DNA of 64,000 nucleotides from Nemopilema nomurai (taxonomy: Eukaryota; Cnidaria; Scyphozoa; Rhizostomeae; Rhizostomatidae): contig ML133388.1 in assembly GCA_003864495.1 (NCBI GenBank), positions 84,311 through 148,310 of the forward strand. The letters are read 5' to 3'. This document shows positions 13,401-23,768 of this stretch, in pieces. The position numbers were made by a program, and so were the translations under genes. The notes below the pieces were generated by a model that had not been told where the DNA came from, ran no database searches, and saw only the letters and a list, made by a program, of their open reading frames with translations. How positions within the stretch are numbered: position 1 is the first letter of the stretch; the number at the start of each line of letters is the position of its first letter.

Positions 13401-15464
13401 TTTCTAGTTGTATTTATCATGCTTTATCCAGCTGCCCCGTCCATCATCGTTAGCCAATTGTGTCACCTATTTGTAGGAATAATCTTCCATTTCCCAGTTC
13501 ACAATGTACACCATAAAAGCCCATTCACCAATTTAAAATCGTTTTCCAGTATTATCAACCCTGTATTTTCAATTGCTCGAACTATCTTGCCTATTTTCAA
13601 ACAAGACATCTTACATCGTTTAGGAGCACATTAGCGAGGACCTAAGGAGCACGCTGAACGCCTTTCTCTACCGAACGGGCGAAGCTTCTCGAAAGTGAGT
13701 GATGCTTTATGAAATCTCCTCCTTTGTTGGTTAGAAAAAAGCTATGCTATTTCTTCTGGCGTATCAAGATTTCGAAATGGATCAGTTAATTGGGGGTATT
13801 GTAGAATATGATGGGCTTGGTTCTTACGTGCTTTTGCTTTTATGTTTGTCAGCATATTCCAGAATTCTCACTATGATGATGGTCACAATAGTGACGCATT
13901 GGAAGAATGTCTTCGCCAGAATCGTTTATTTTGCATTGGTAACTTTGTACCCTATTCTGATTTATTCGAAAGGTTCATGTTGGTGCTGGCGAGTAACCAA
14001 CCAGACCAGTTTGATTGGGCCATCAATGACCGTTTGGATGAAATGGTGGAGTTCAAACTGCCTGATGCGGATGAGAGGGAGAGGCTTGTCAGGCGCTATT
14101 TCGAACAATACATCTTGAATGCCGCAACCAGAGGGTGGAGGTCTACGTACGTCGTCCGCTCTTTTAATCACCTTGCGTTTGAGGGCTCGGCACATTGACT
14201 TTGGTTCGGATGGGCGGCGCTCACTTCTCCGCATTGCTGCTCAGTCCGTGAAGATATTGTTAGTGATCGAATTATGACTCACGCGCCCTATTTCATTGAC
14301 GTTGGTAGGAGAAATGTGCCTTTGCATGAAGATACAAGGTCGATTGTGTGTCGGACGCATTTGAAGAACGCAGTGATGCTTCATAAGCACACGTTTACTG
14401 CCTAAAACGAATCAAGGCTCACTATTAAATACATTCAGAAGGCTGAGCAATTTGAGGTCACAAAAGGACGCCAAATCAACCACTCCTTCGTCTAATCAAA
14501 AACAGGCCTTACGAATGTCCTTTTTGTCTATGGTATGGTTCAGCATGTACCCTTCTGACTAGAAAATCAGAGGGAGCTTTGAAATCAGCCTGAGTTGTAC
14601 GTAAATTTGAGTTATCTGAGCTGCAGCTTGGAGTGTCATTTTACACTCGACACTCGTACTCTTGGTGCGCAATTCCTGCTGACCTTTAACCTGCCGATGA
14701 CCTTTAACCTGCCAATAAATTGCTTATCAACTACTGCTCTTACCTGTTTGTAAGATTTTGGAAATGCCTCATTTAAAGAAGCTTTTTGTTTCCAGGCGAA
14801 TAAAGGTGGCAGACTTTGATTTCAGTCAGAAGTGCAAGCAAATAGCTTTAGATACCGAGGGCCTATCTGGCAGGGAGATCGCAAAGCTAGGAATAGCATG
14901 GCAGGTACGTCACCTAGAATGTTTCCCTTTGACATGGTTCAATTGTGCCGCATTTGCCCTTTGACATTGTTTAATTATGCCGCATTATGTGGTTATACTC
15001 TCAACGCCTTTCCTCAAGTGAAAACAAGAGGTCATGTTATTCAAGTAAAAGCCAATGTGACTGAAACGGCCGTTGCTTGCCGAGCGGTTCTTTCGCTTCA
15101 ATAAATATCACGAGGGCCTAGTTAATTCTAACTTTGGAAAGGCAGGATGTCATTCAAGATAAACATGCTTCTTCGTTGATGATTGCCAGGTAGCAAAGTA
15201 ACAAATGGTAATATTTTCATGGAAAATTCTAAAACCACCAACTGAGCAGTGACGTCATTGCGTTCCTTCACTGGCGCTTCTTTTAAACGTGCATTTATTT
15301 TGTAGGCGAGCACGTACGCCTCAACTGATGGTATTCTAACTGAAGAAATTCTAGACGCACGTGTAAAAGAAATGATTAGCCAACACAAACAGAAGGTGGA
15401 CTGGTTGAAGGATGATAGTCAGTCGAATAAATCTTACATGAATCCCGATTTGCACCTCTCATAG
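4403..15464 (+). CDS. ATAD3: ATAD3 mitochondrial AAA+ ATPase, complete, 18 exons
   Basis: ATAD3 is an inner-membrane AAA+ ATPase of mitochondria, linked to nucleoids, cholesterol handling and contact sites. Exons: 4403-4607, 6044-6120, 6256-6357, 7499-7558, 8019-8088, 8457-8529, 9113-9205, 10026-10095, 10940-11007, 11219-11306, 11967-12023, 12382-12507, 12810-12934, 13336-13387, 13624-13694, 13973-14140, 14796-14904, 15306-15464. Every junction is GT-AG and phase-consistent, giving 590 aa, close to human ATAD3A. The N-terminus is Gly/Pro-rich ([11 protein letters not shown]), a Glu/Lys/Gln-rich coiled coil covers about 70-225, and a transmembrane segment lies near 250-268 ([12 protein letters not shown]). 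Walker A is GPPGTGKT at 352-359 and Walker [12 protein letters not shown] near 406-416. Sensor-like [16 protein letters not shown] and the SGREI lid motif follow. An AATAAA lies at 15561. No lesion is seen. The exon 16 donor at 14141 (GTCTAC) is weak but gives the correct length and phase. Confidence 0.96.
5736..5999 (+). repeat. tRNA-derived SINE in ATAD3 intron 1
   Basis: The head looks like a tRNA gene: A-box-like TGGCACAGTGG at 5745-5755 and B-box-like GGTTCAAGTTCC at 5789-5800, about 33 bases apart. An unrelated body and an A-rich AAATACAAAATA tail follow, ending about 45 bases before exon 2. A fragment with the same head lies on the minus strand near 58905-58977. The tRNA-like part is followed by extra sequence and has no clean acceptor stem, so it is a SINE rather than a tRNA gene. 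Confidence 0.72.
6985..7047. repeat. 14-bp tandem repeat, about 4 units, ATAD3 intron 3
   Basis: The unit AAATAGTTGCTTCC repeats in tandem with almost no variation. It lies inside the intron between exons 3 and 4, with no coding role. Confidence 0.85.
9291..9340. repeat. 14-bp tandem repeat, about 3.5 units, ATAD3 intron 7
   Basis: The unit TTTGCAATGATCTA is repeated head to tail between exons 7 and 8. Confidence 0.85.
10231..10545. repeat. Interspersed repeat copy 1, ATAD3 intron 8
   Basis: This is the first of three dispersed copies; the others are at 20800-21062 and 22534-22770. The shared core includes GATTGGTCAATTATAACC, CTTATCACCCTC and TTCCGACGTTTGCATACTC-like blocks. Here inverted segments (CACAATGGCTAGAAAAGCGG and its complement) lie at 10231 and 10474-10498, but homology to copy 3 continues past the right arm, so these need not be the element ends. 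Class is unknown; a MITE is likely. Confidence 0.7.
13081..13200 (+). repeat. tRNA-like SINE in ATAD3 intron 13
   Basis: TGGCTCAGTCG at 13090-13100 resembles a pol III A box and GCTTGAATCC at 13124-13133 a B box, at tRNA-like spacing. The head differs from the 5736 copy, so it is another subfamily or a diverged copy. It lies about 135 bases before exon 14. Confidence 0.5.
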
Positions 15465-15566
15465 AACATTTGCATAGGAATTGCCAAATTTTATGTTTTA
15501 AAAGATTGATGAAAGAGTGTGAGGTTGCTTTAGAACGTTTCTTTTATCATATAGCAGCCAAATAAA

Positions 15567-16881
15567 GCTATGAATGTTTTTATTGACTTCGTTTCAGCAT
15601 AAAAAATATAGCTTATTTTCAATTAAAGGTTAGATGGCGTAGGCCTCAGCAAGCGTCTGCTTTTTAGTTTCTTGTTCAGAATAGGTTTGCAGTTGATGAC
15701 CTGTTCTTATAACATGACATCTATGTTTTGTTGCTCATAATGATGTGATGGCGTCACATGATGATCACTCACTCGGGCATTTTAAGACTCGGTCTGTGCT
15801 CAGCTTCTAACTCTGTGGCGATCCTGTGCCAAGCACGCTGGTCAATCCAATGCTGGTCAATCCAATGCTGGTCAATCCAATGCTGGTCAATTCAATGCTG
15901 GTCAATCCAATGCTGGTCAAAACAATGCTGGTCAATCCGATGCTGGTCAATCAAATGCTGGTCAATCCAATGCTGGTCAAAACAATGCTGGTCAATCCAA
16001 TGCTGGTTTTCTGCGCCAATTTCGTTGTTTTCTGAAATTTAGAGTAGCCAGACATCCGACTCTTTTCTTTAAGGATCAGTTCCGCATGTTCCGCCGAGAA
16101 CTTATCACAGTCTCGAAATCTTTTTCAAGTAACCATGGACACGAATTACAACCTTCTTTCGAAATAAAATAAACTTTAAACTCGATTTACAACCATCTTT
16201 TTGTGGGTTTGAGAACTTGGGATATTGGACTGAGAACTTTTTTCTTTGAAAGTGTTTCGATTTTCTCCGTGAAATAAGCTCAGGTTCTAAGTGGAGGCGT
16301 CTGTCGCTCGTGCATCATAGCTACGTTCTGCAGTTTAAACCTCTTCTCTGCAAGACTGTCTTAAGAATCAGTCTCGATTCCGTCTTGCGGTTGCAATGCT
16401 TTCTACAGTTGATGCGTCGTTTGCGAATAAACACAGTCATTCCCCTTGGATACCCTTTTATTGATCCGGGAGAATTTTTTCTTATTCAGATAATTCGGTA
16501 CTATCAGCTTCATCATACAAACGCAAAATATATGTACTCTTTAACCCTAAAAACCATTAAAATACCAGAAATGGCAAAGAAACAAACACGTGGTCTTATG
16601 GAAAACGTTATACATTGGTTTCAACTAGATGTCTGGGCGGGTAGCGACGCACTAGTACTTAGAAACAGGTGACTACTTTTATGTCACAAAACCCAAGTAG
16701 ATTTAAACTCTGTCCAGCCAGAATGAAATGGCCCCAACATTCGTCTGAGTAAAAACAAATTTGGGCCTATTCAGCACAATTTGAAACCAGCAGAGCGGTT
16801 TCACGAGACATGATTCTCACATTTTAAAAAAGAAACCAGAGGGTGACAGAGTTGAAAGAATTCTTTTGGCACAGTCTGTGA
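15567..16881. other. Intergenic between convergent ATAD3 and the CG-1/SWIM gene
   Basis: It holds the 3' ends of two converging genes and the 15-bp minisatellite below. TTTATT at 16457-16462 (AATAAA on the minus strand) could serve the minus-strand gene. No further exon is supported. Confidence 0.5.
15838..16007. repeat. 15-bp minisatellite, about 11 units
   Basis: The unit CTGGTCAATCCAATG is repeated with substitutions in the last third (AATCC, AAAAC, ATCCG). Frame openness across it follows from the 15-base period and is not evidence of a gene. Confidence 0.92.
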
Positions 16882-19800
16882 CTAGTTAGTTTGGTTTATC
16901 GCCTCCGTACTGGCATTCGCCGGTGTAACTATGCACTCCCTGGCAACAGTCAAAGCTTCGATGAAAGAGTCCAACGTGAAGACCTGCTGCCCAACCCCAG
17001 GCTGGCCGGCCGCGGCTCCTGAAGCCATCAGATTCGCTATAGTCTGCGCAGCAGCATTCACTTGCGCGCCACTCACTGCGTCAGAGCAAGCGACTGCTGG
17101 ACCGTTTGCTTCAGCGTCGGGATCCTGCGCTGCTACTGGCGTCACTGGCTGCGCGACATTTACAACTATGCACGGAGCGGGGGTCCCTTTAGACTTGGCA
17201 GAGGTTTGAGCGAGGCCCAGACTGAGCTTCACTGCCAAGATGTGACAGCAAACCTCCTTAGCCTGACACGTGCAGTACTCGCGAGGGTAAAGTTTCACGG
17301 CGTGTATGTCGTCGCAAACGCCTTTCACTAAAAAGGCTTGCAGTTGGCTTACGTGCACTACATTTCCCGCAGCATGAATGCGCTCCGCCCGCACATTTTC
17401 ATCAATTTTATCGCCGATACCACTAGGTTGAAAGGGCAGGCGATTGGCTTTGAGCCCCGCAACTATTGCTGCTGGGTTGTAAGTGTTTTCATAAATAAAG
17501 ACTTCATCCGAGGGACGCAGCAAATAGAGCAATTCTGGGCGTAGGCGATAGGTTCCCAAGTTGCAATAGCCCTTTGTAATCTCGTTGGCCAGATGAACGC
17601 TAATGTGGTACAAGGCAATGGCTAACGTGTCTACTGTTGGATCTCTGATGTCTTGCAAATCCCTCATAAGCACCTGAAGGTCTTGATTGACAATGTCAGT
17701 AACGCCCAGCTCCTTGCTAAACAAACTGTACCTCTGCAGAATCCACTGGCCTAGCCGCGTCTCGATGGCATCCTTCAGTTTATCCTCGTAATGCTGTCGA
17801 AATTCCACCGTCCAAGATTCGATGCATCGGCTCAGCTTCTTGTCGTAAATATCCTTCGTTGGCGACTCGAGAAGCAGGCGGAGATGATCGGTGAACATGT
17901 TTATTTGCGAAACAGTTGCTCCCGTCGACCGCAGCCAAAGCCGCGACTCCACGACGACGTGCTCCCAGTCCGTCACTGCGAACAGGTTTTGGAAGGCCGA
18001 CTTGATGCACTGGGTGATAGTGGACTCGCGGCCAGTGACAATAGGCCCTTTGTACTTGTTTAGGGACGGAACGCAGCTTGCCACAGTTCGAAGCAGCTTC
18101 TCGTGAACGAATTCACTTTCGTTGTCGTAAATTGCGGCGAAACACGGAAAGCCAGGTTTGCCTAAACGAACAAACACAAAAATCAAAATTTAAACATTTT
18201 CAAACAAACAAATATTTCAAACATGCACATATTTTTCACTCTACTGTGTTATCTATGTACATCTTCGCTATAAAGCCCAATAAGCTATTACTTTTCAATG
18301 TCATTTCGGTATGACCAAAGCTCAAATGTGCGAACGGCCACGAAATTATCGTCCCTCCAAAATGTTGATAGAAAAAGCACTCCGTGGTAAATTGTTCCTA
18401 ACCCAAGTTGGAAAGTCAGTACAATTTCGACTTGGTGCGCAAGGCAAATATTAAACAGGGCAGACAACAATTCTTGGAATCTCCAATTAATACCTCGCAT
18501 TTTTGGTTTGAATTTGAAAAGAACAAAATTTCAGACGATTTCTGGAATTGGAGGTGTTTGCCATGGCAGGGTACCCACCGACAAAAGCAACGTGCTCAAA
18601 CAAAAACACAGCAACATTCAGCCTGCCAATTTTGAACGGCTCGCAATAGGAAAAGACGACTGGATCAATGGATGGCAGCTTGAGCAAGTCCTCCAGCGCA
18701 GCGGACATTTCTGGCAAGCCGGCCACGCAGATGGTGTCTGGAACAGTCTGAATGAAGTGAACGAAGCCAGCGATGTTCTCGACCATGTCCAACATGTTGC
18801 AAAGGGAGGACTTCTTCATTTTGTTGCCGGCTTCGATCATGCGCTGTCTTCGCTTCAAGTTGCGGATCTGGTTCTTGTTCCTTGGGGTCATGGCCGGGTT
18901 GCTTCCCTCTTCCGACTTGACTTTCATCGACTCTATGATGTCGCTGGGGCTTGCAAGTGACTTGCGCGCGATTTCCTTGCGCACAGACGGCGCAACCGCA
19001 AAGAAAGGCTTGATGGTCTTCTTTGAGTTGCCATGGGGGAAATCGATCATGATTGATGCATCCCCAATGTAATGCACGAGGACGGGTTTGGGCGACCTTG
19101 TGTCCGCAATGAGCATATAGGCGTGTCGCTGGAACTGGAAGGTCTTCCCTTCTGGAACTCGAGCCAGGAAATAGAGCTTGCGCACCAGTGGTCCCCTGCG
19201 GGGGATTTCTTTGGGACCATTGTTTAGCCAACGGTAATGATCACACTTCCAGTTGTCTGAAAAGAAAATGTGACTTAAGATTGATCTGTACCACAAAGCT
19301 CTTGTTCACATTAAGATTGACCTAGCCCCTTGTTCTCCTTGGTGAACAAGAACCAACAACAACAACAACTCATGAACCAAACCAAGTCGGTACGCAGAGG
19401 CATTTTATATTTGTAAACAAACCAAAAACATGAAAATGGATGTCACTTGCGATCAATCCATGTTTTTTTATAATTACCCATTGTTGTAGAGGCATAGCTT
19501 AATGCAACAATGAATTCCTGCTATGTGCATGTAACATTACAAATTAAAAAATCCTGAAATGTTTATACTGATTTATACGAAAAATTTCTATTGTGATTGC
19601 TTCAGGAGCATCAAGCTGGTAACTATCAACATCATATTTCACATTCGCTTGAGGTTGAAACAGCACATACAAAGCAGGATATGGCTACTTATGAAGAAGC
19701 AAAAAAGAATCAGCTTTACGAAAGTGGTTCAAAGATAAAACTAAATACTGGTATTTAAAGAATCCCAAAGCAAGAAAGGGGCCAGGGAATAGGCCAGATA

Positions 19801-21868
19801 GCCTGCTGTGTTCTGTTTGCAGCCATGCTTATAGATTGAAACAATATCGTCCATCGAGCCAATGCATGGTTGAATCTTTCTTTTAACAATGCAATGGAGC
19901 CAAAGAAGATTTCTTTATGATTTGCAAATGGCTTTCACAGCAATGGCTTCTCTAAATTCTATAAAATACATCAGGTGTAACACATAATTAGGGACACAAA
20001 ATATCGTTTGTTCCTTCGTTTGAATAAGCAAGTCTAAACTGCAGAACAAATGTAAATATAACATTGCCAGCTCCTATCGCATTATTCAGTTGTTTCTATG
20101 GTGTTCTTAAAGTAAATCAACATACATCACCACCAATTTTGAAACTAGCTAAGGTCAATCATCAAGGAAATTGCTCCATTTAAGTCAGCTATACTTGTCT
20201 ACTTTATCTATTAATGCTTTCATTTTGATTTTATCCACAGTCAAACTGTTCACTTGTATTCTGACACATTGTGATGTTCCTAGAACTTTCAAACCTTTTT
20301 AATCTTTTTTTGAACACTTGAACACTTGATATTTTGAACTTGCTATAACACCTACAAAGTTGATTATTGATTTTATTGAAAAAGCAAATTTGTACCAAAC
20401 ATTAGGCACCTCTGTATATTTGAGAAAGAAAAAAATCAATTTACATTAAATATAAAAGCAAAGATATCAATGGTTTACATCAAGTTTGGAAATTTGGTGA
20501 AAATTAGCAAAAGTTTTGAATACTGAGCTTCAAACACAAACTCAACAGTTGCACATGGCATCAGTTTGAAAATTTGTTTCTAGGTAGTTTTGAAGTATAT
20601 TTTGAAAGATTCACATAAAGTCATTTTATTTCAGGAAATTCAAGGATTGAATCTAAATAGAAAGCAATTTAATGGTACGCCTTTTGGAGAATCCAGATTG
20701 TGCCAAAACATACAGTGATGACAATTTTTGTATAATTGGGCCAGCTAGGTCGTCCTTTCACCTAGGTGTTTTGGAGTCTGTCTATACTTCAATGGAAAAT
20801 CCCATTCTTAGTAGACAGAAAGAGTTTGTTTTTTCCCTTGGGCTCTTCTAAAGTTAGGTGCTAAGTAACGCAGATTGGTCAATTATAACCAATCACACGC
20901 TCTGCTTATCACCCTCTAGTGTTTTTTTGATCCTCAACTGGCTATTTATTCTGTCAGTTTTTGGTTATCTTCCGACGTTTGCATACTCTGAGGAGTGTGG
21001 GACGAAAAAAGTACCTTTAAGTATGGGAAAACTAGTTCTGCTTTTTCTAGCAATTGTAAAGTGATTTAAATAAAATCCATTTAGAACTAACATTCACAAA
21101 TAAAATTCATGATATTTTAGAAAACTGATTTTTAAGGGATAGTATTAAATGTGACATGAAACACTGAAGAGAAAATTTAAATAAGACAAGATAAAAGAAA
21201 CTGAAAAGGGATTTAAAGTACACTATGATTGGTTGTCTTGAGTGGGGCCTCTGACGTAGGGGGGCAGGGGGCCATGGCCCCCTCACTTTTTTATAAAAGT
21301 AGAGAGCTTTTTTAAACACCCTTTGTTATGATTGTTAAAATCTCCCTTGGCCCCTCCACTTTCCAACCTGCGTCGGAGCCCATGTTGAGTGGTTAAGTGA
21401 ACAGATTAACTAAATAACTAACTAATTGCAAACTACCTACCAGAAATGACAATAAAAGATTATTATCGTGTAATTTCACTAAAAATAAACAAATAAGAAA
21501 ACTTTACGATTACTGATCACAGATCAGGTTTGAATACCACAACGTGCGGGAAAACCTTATTATTCAGTGTGAGTGTTTGGATTGCAAATGTTTCAGCAGC
21601 TCTGATCGAAATCATTTCGACAGTCAAGTTCCATGCCGGTTTCGATGACATATTTTCACTCACCTTGTTCCTCGATCAGCTGTGGCATAAACAAATACAC
21701 CTCGCCTCCCTTAGGCTTGACAGGAGGGGATGAAATCGACCTGTACTGTTCGATGTTCTCCAAAATGGAAATGGCAGTTTCTAACTCTAACGGCTTCTCT
21801 TGAAACATACAGCATGCACGGGTCAATGCCGCATAATCCCCGGAAGGAGAGATACCAACTTCATCCAT
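16882..21868 (-). CDS. CG-1-like / MULE-like / SWIM zinc protein, 3 exons
   Basis: Exons in coding order are 21868-21664, 19256-18579 and 18161-16882. All junctions are GT-AG, phase 1 at both introns, giving 720 aa. Residues about 54-134, spanning intron 1, resemble the CG-1 DNA-binding domain of CAMTA factors (GGEVYLF, DNWKCDHYRW, FQRHAYMLI, VLVHYIGD). A basic linker near 190-210 follows. Exon 3 opens with a MULE-transposase-like stretch (PGFPCFAAIYDN, then PIVTGREST where active MULEs have Asp in place of the Gly). A SWIM zinc motif CxCx5CxH uses C591, C593, C599 and H601. The C-terminus is Ala/Pro/Gln-rich. All exons are intact and no terminal inverted repeats were found, so a domesticated transposase is likely. 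Biochemical role unknown; nuclear DNA binding is inference. An upstream untranslated exon cannot be excluded. Confidence 0.75.
20800..21062. repeat. Interspersed repeat copy 2 (rearranged left part)
   Basis: The core from TCTAAAGTTAGGTGC onward matches the 10231 copy. The preceding segment (AGAAAGAGTTTGTTTTTTCCC then TTGGGCT) is the reverse complement of the corresponding segment in copy 1, so the left part is inverted relative to it. Confidence 0.7.
21243..21384 (-). repeat. MITE, second copy of the 3044 family
   Basis: The orientation is reversed relative to 3044-3201: it ends with CCTGCGTCGGAGCCCATG and begins GGGGCCTCTGACG. It is flanked by TTGAG on both sides (or by an 8-bp TTGAGTGG if the first three bases are counted as flank). 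The interior has the palindrome GGGGGCCATGGCCCCC. Confidence 0.75.
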
Positions 21869-23768
21869 ACTCAGTGTGCTTTACTTTGCTTCAACAATAG
21901 GCTAAAATCTGGAACTTAAAAATAAAATGGCGGAACGTCGGGTTCGTCTTTTCGCATATGGATTCTGAATGAAAACGAGATTGCAATGAATTCGCGTCAT
22001 AACAACCCAATTCCTGCGGCAGCTATCAGAGACGTCGGACGCTTCGTGATGGGGCCGGGGCAAAAACCCCAGAAAGGGCAATTGTGCTGGCCAAATAAGC
22101 TAAGTTCAAACAAAACAGGAATCTTCTGTGATAACGGATGAGAAACAATTCGCTTTCAGATACATTTCAAGCCCATGCTCACATTATTACCAAACAGTAT
22201 AGAAGGTGTAGAAATGAGCGAAAACTTTTGATTCGAAATTAGAAAAAGGTAAGATGAAATTTCCCCTTGCCAAAATGACATCAAACGTAGTGTAACAAAG
22301 GAAAGGATTCAACATGAAGTAGACAGACAGAAGGACCAAATTAAACCAATTAAATTTTTTAATAATTTTAGAAGGCATTAAATTATTGCTTTTTAACTTC
22401 TTCGTTTGACAAAGTTTCCTTTAAACAGCAAAATAGATGCGTGTAAATCCACTACAAAAGCTTTCTGTTGCAAAAATATAAAATTTGTTTTACTGTATTG
22501 ATACTCTCAAACCAATCTTCCAGAAAGGGCACTTGGCTTCCTTCTAAAGTAAGTTATTAAGTAACGCTGATTGGTCAATTATAACCAATCACGCGCTCTT
22601 CTTATCACCCTCAAATGTTTTCGATCCGCAACTTTTTTTTTATTCTATCAGCTTTTGGTTACTTTCCGACGTTTGCATACTCTGAGGAAAAGTACTTTAG
22701 GTATGCCAAAACTAGTTCCACTTTTCCGCTATTTTGAAGTTTTGTACCGCAAAGCAATTGTTAAAAAAAGTTTGTCTTAATTATTCTGAATTACAAATGC
22801 CACAGGTCCTAAATGATGCTTGGAGACTTTTTGACACTGTCAGCAAGGCGCAAACTACTTTCATAGGCGCTTTAAGAAGTTTTCAGTACACAAATCTGTT
22901 TACATGCTCTTCGAAGCAGTAAAAGCTTGTAATTTGAGAGTCAAACTGTCATGGTATACAGTTCTTGAGAAACTATGATATTGCACTCAGAATAATTGGG
23001 TGATGTACTCATACTGCCAGGTAGTCGATTGTTTGGGCCTTCCAATAATTGAGTTGTGAGACCATTCACAGAATTGGTTGGTTTTGGCTTCTCAAGGATA
23101 GTTAGCCTTATTTCCATGTTATTCCAGAGTCACAAGCATATACAAAAACAGGTCATGTGCACTGGAAGTCAATGATCTCCACTCTTTGACTTGCCGGGGG
23201 TTCTCTGCTGCGGGAGTCCTTGCGATGCATTATAAATCAATAGCAACAGCATCCAACCAAACCTAAAAAATATCAAAAATGCATTTCTCAATTTATTATT
23301 GAAAAGAAATGCAACCATACTTTTTATCTTTCACAAGGTTTAAGCTTTTTGTTCTGAAGACCCTTGTTCGTACACAGGACCATAGCATATAATGTAAGCA
23401 TCTATAATTCTTGCGCTATATAATATGCTACCCCCGTCCATGCTGCTAATTTCAGAATTAAGGGAATTGGTAAGTCCAAATAGAACTATCAATTTAATTT
23501 TGAATCATAAACTTGGATTGAAAGACAAAGGATTGTGACCTGCCATTGGCTGGAAGAAATGGGAAGAACAATCAGAAATGACAATATCGACTGTCAAATT
23601 GTTTCAAGCCAGTGAACAGTCAGTTGAGCGGATAAACCTCTGACCTGCCCCCAATTAGGTGCTCTTTGCAATTAAACTGAGGCTTATAGGAGCCTTGCTG
23701 CAGACCTACGCATGGCTTGTTGTGGAAAGAAATACAGGGTAAACCTTGCCTTCATGGCTTGATGGGTA
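21869..23768. other. Intergenic between divergent CG-1/SWIM gene and sulfotransferase
   Basis: The two flanking genes start at its edges and point away from each other, so it holds both promoters. It contains repeat copy 3. No exon is supported in the remainder. Confidence 0.5.
22534..22770. repeat. Interspersed repeat copy 3
   Basis: It matches copies at 10231 and 20800 across the GATTGGTCAATTATAACC block. It also matches copy 1 beyond the right arm (GTACCGCAAAGCAATTGTT against GTACCGCAGAGCACTTGTT), so the repeat unit is longer than the arm-to-arm distance of copy 1. Confidence 0.7.

Larger units (their letters stand above)
19257..21663 (-). other. Intron 1 of the CG-1/SWIM gene
   Basis: It is bounded by a GTGAGTG donor (minus strand, at 21663) and a TTTTCTTTTCAG acceptor (at 19257). 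It contains two interspersed repeats (20800-21062 and 21243-21384); the rest is AT-rich with no recognised exon. Confidence 0.7.

Noticed and set aside
15758..16042. Two overlapping open frames across the 15-bp repeat
   Set aside because: Openness follows from the period being divisible by three; both frames are low-complexity.
17062..18106. Several plus-strand open frames within 17062-18106
   Set aside because: They are antisense shadows of exon 3 of the CG-1/SWIM gene, which is GC-richer and therefore open on both strands.
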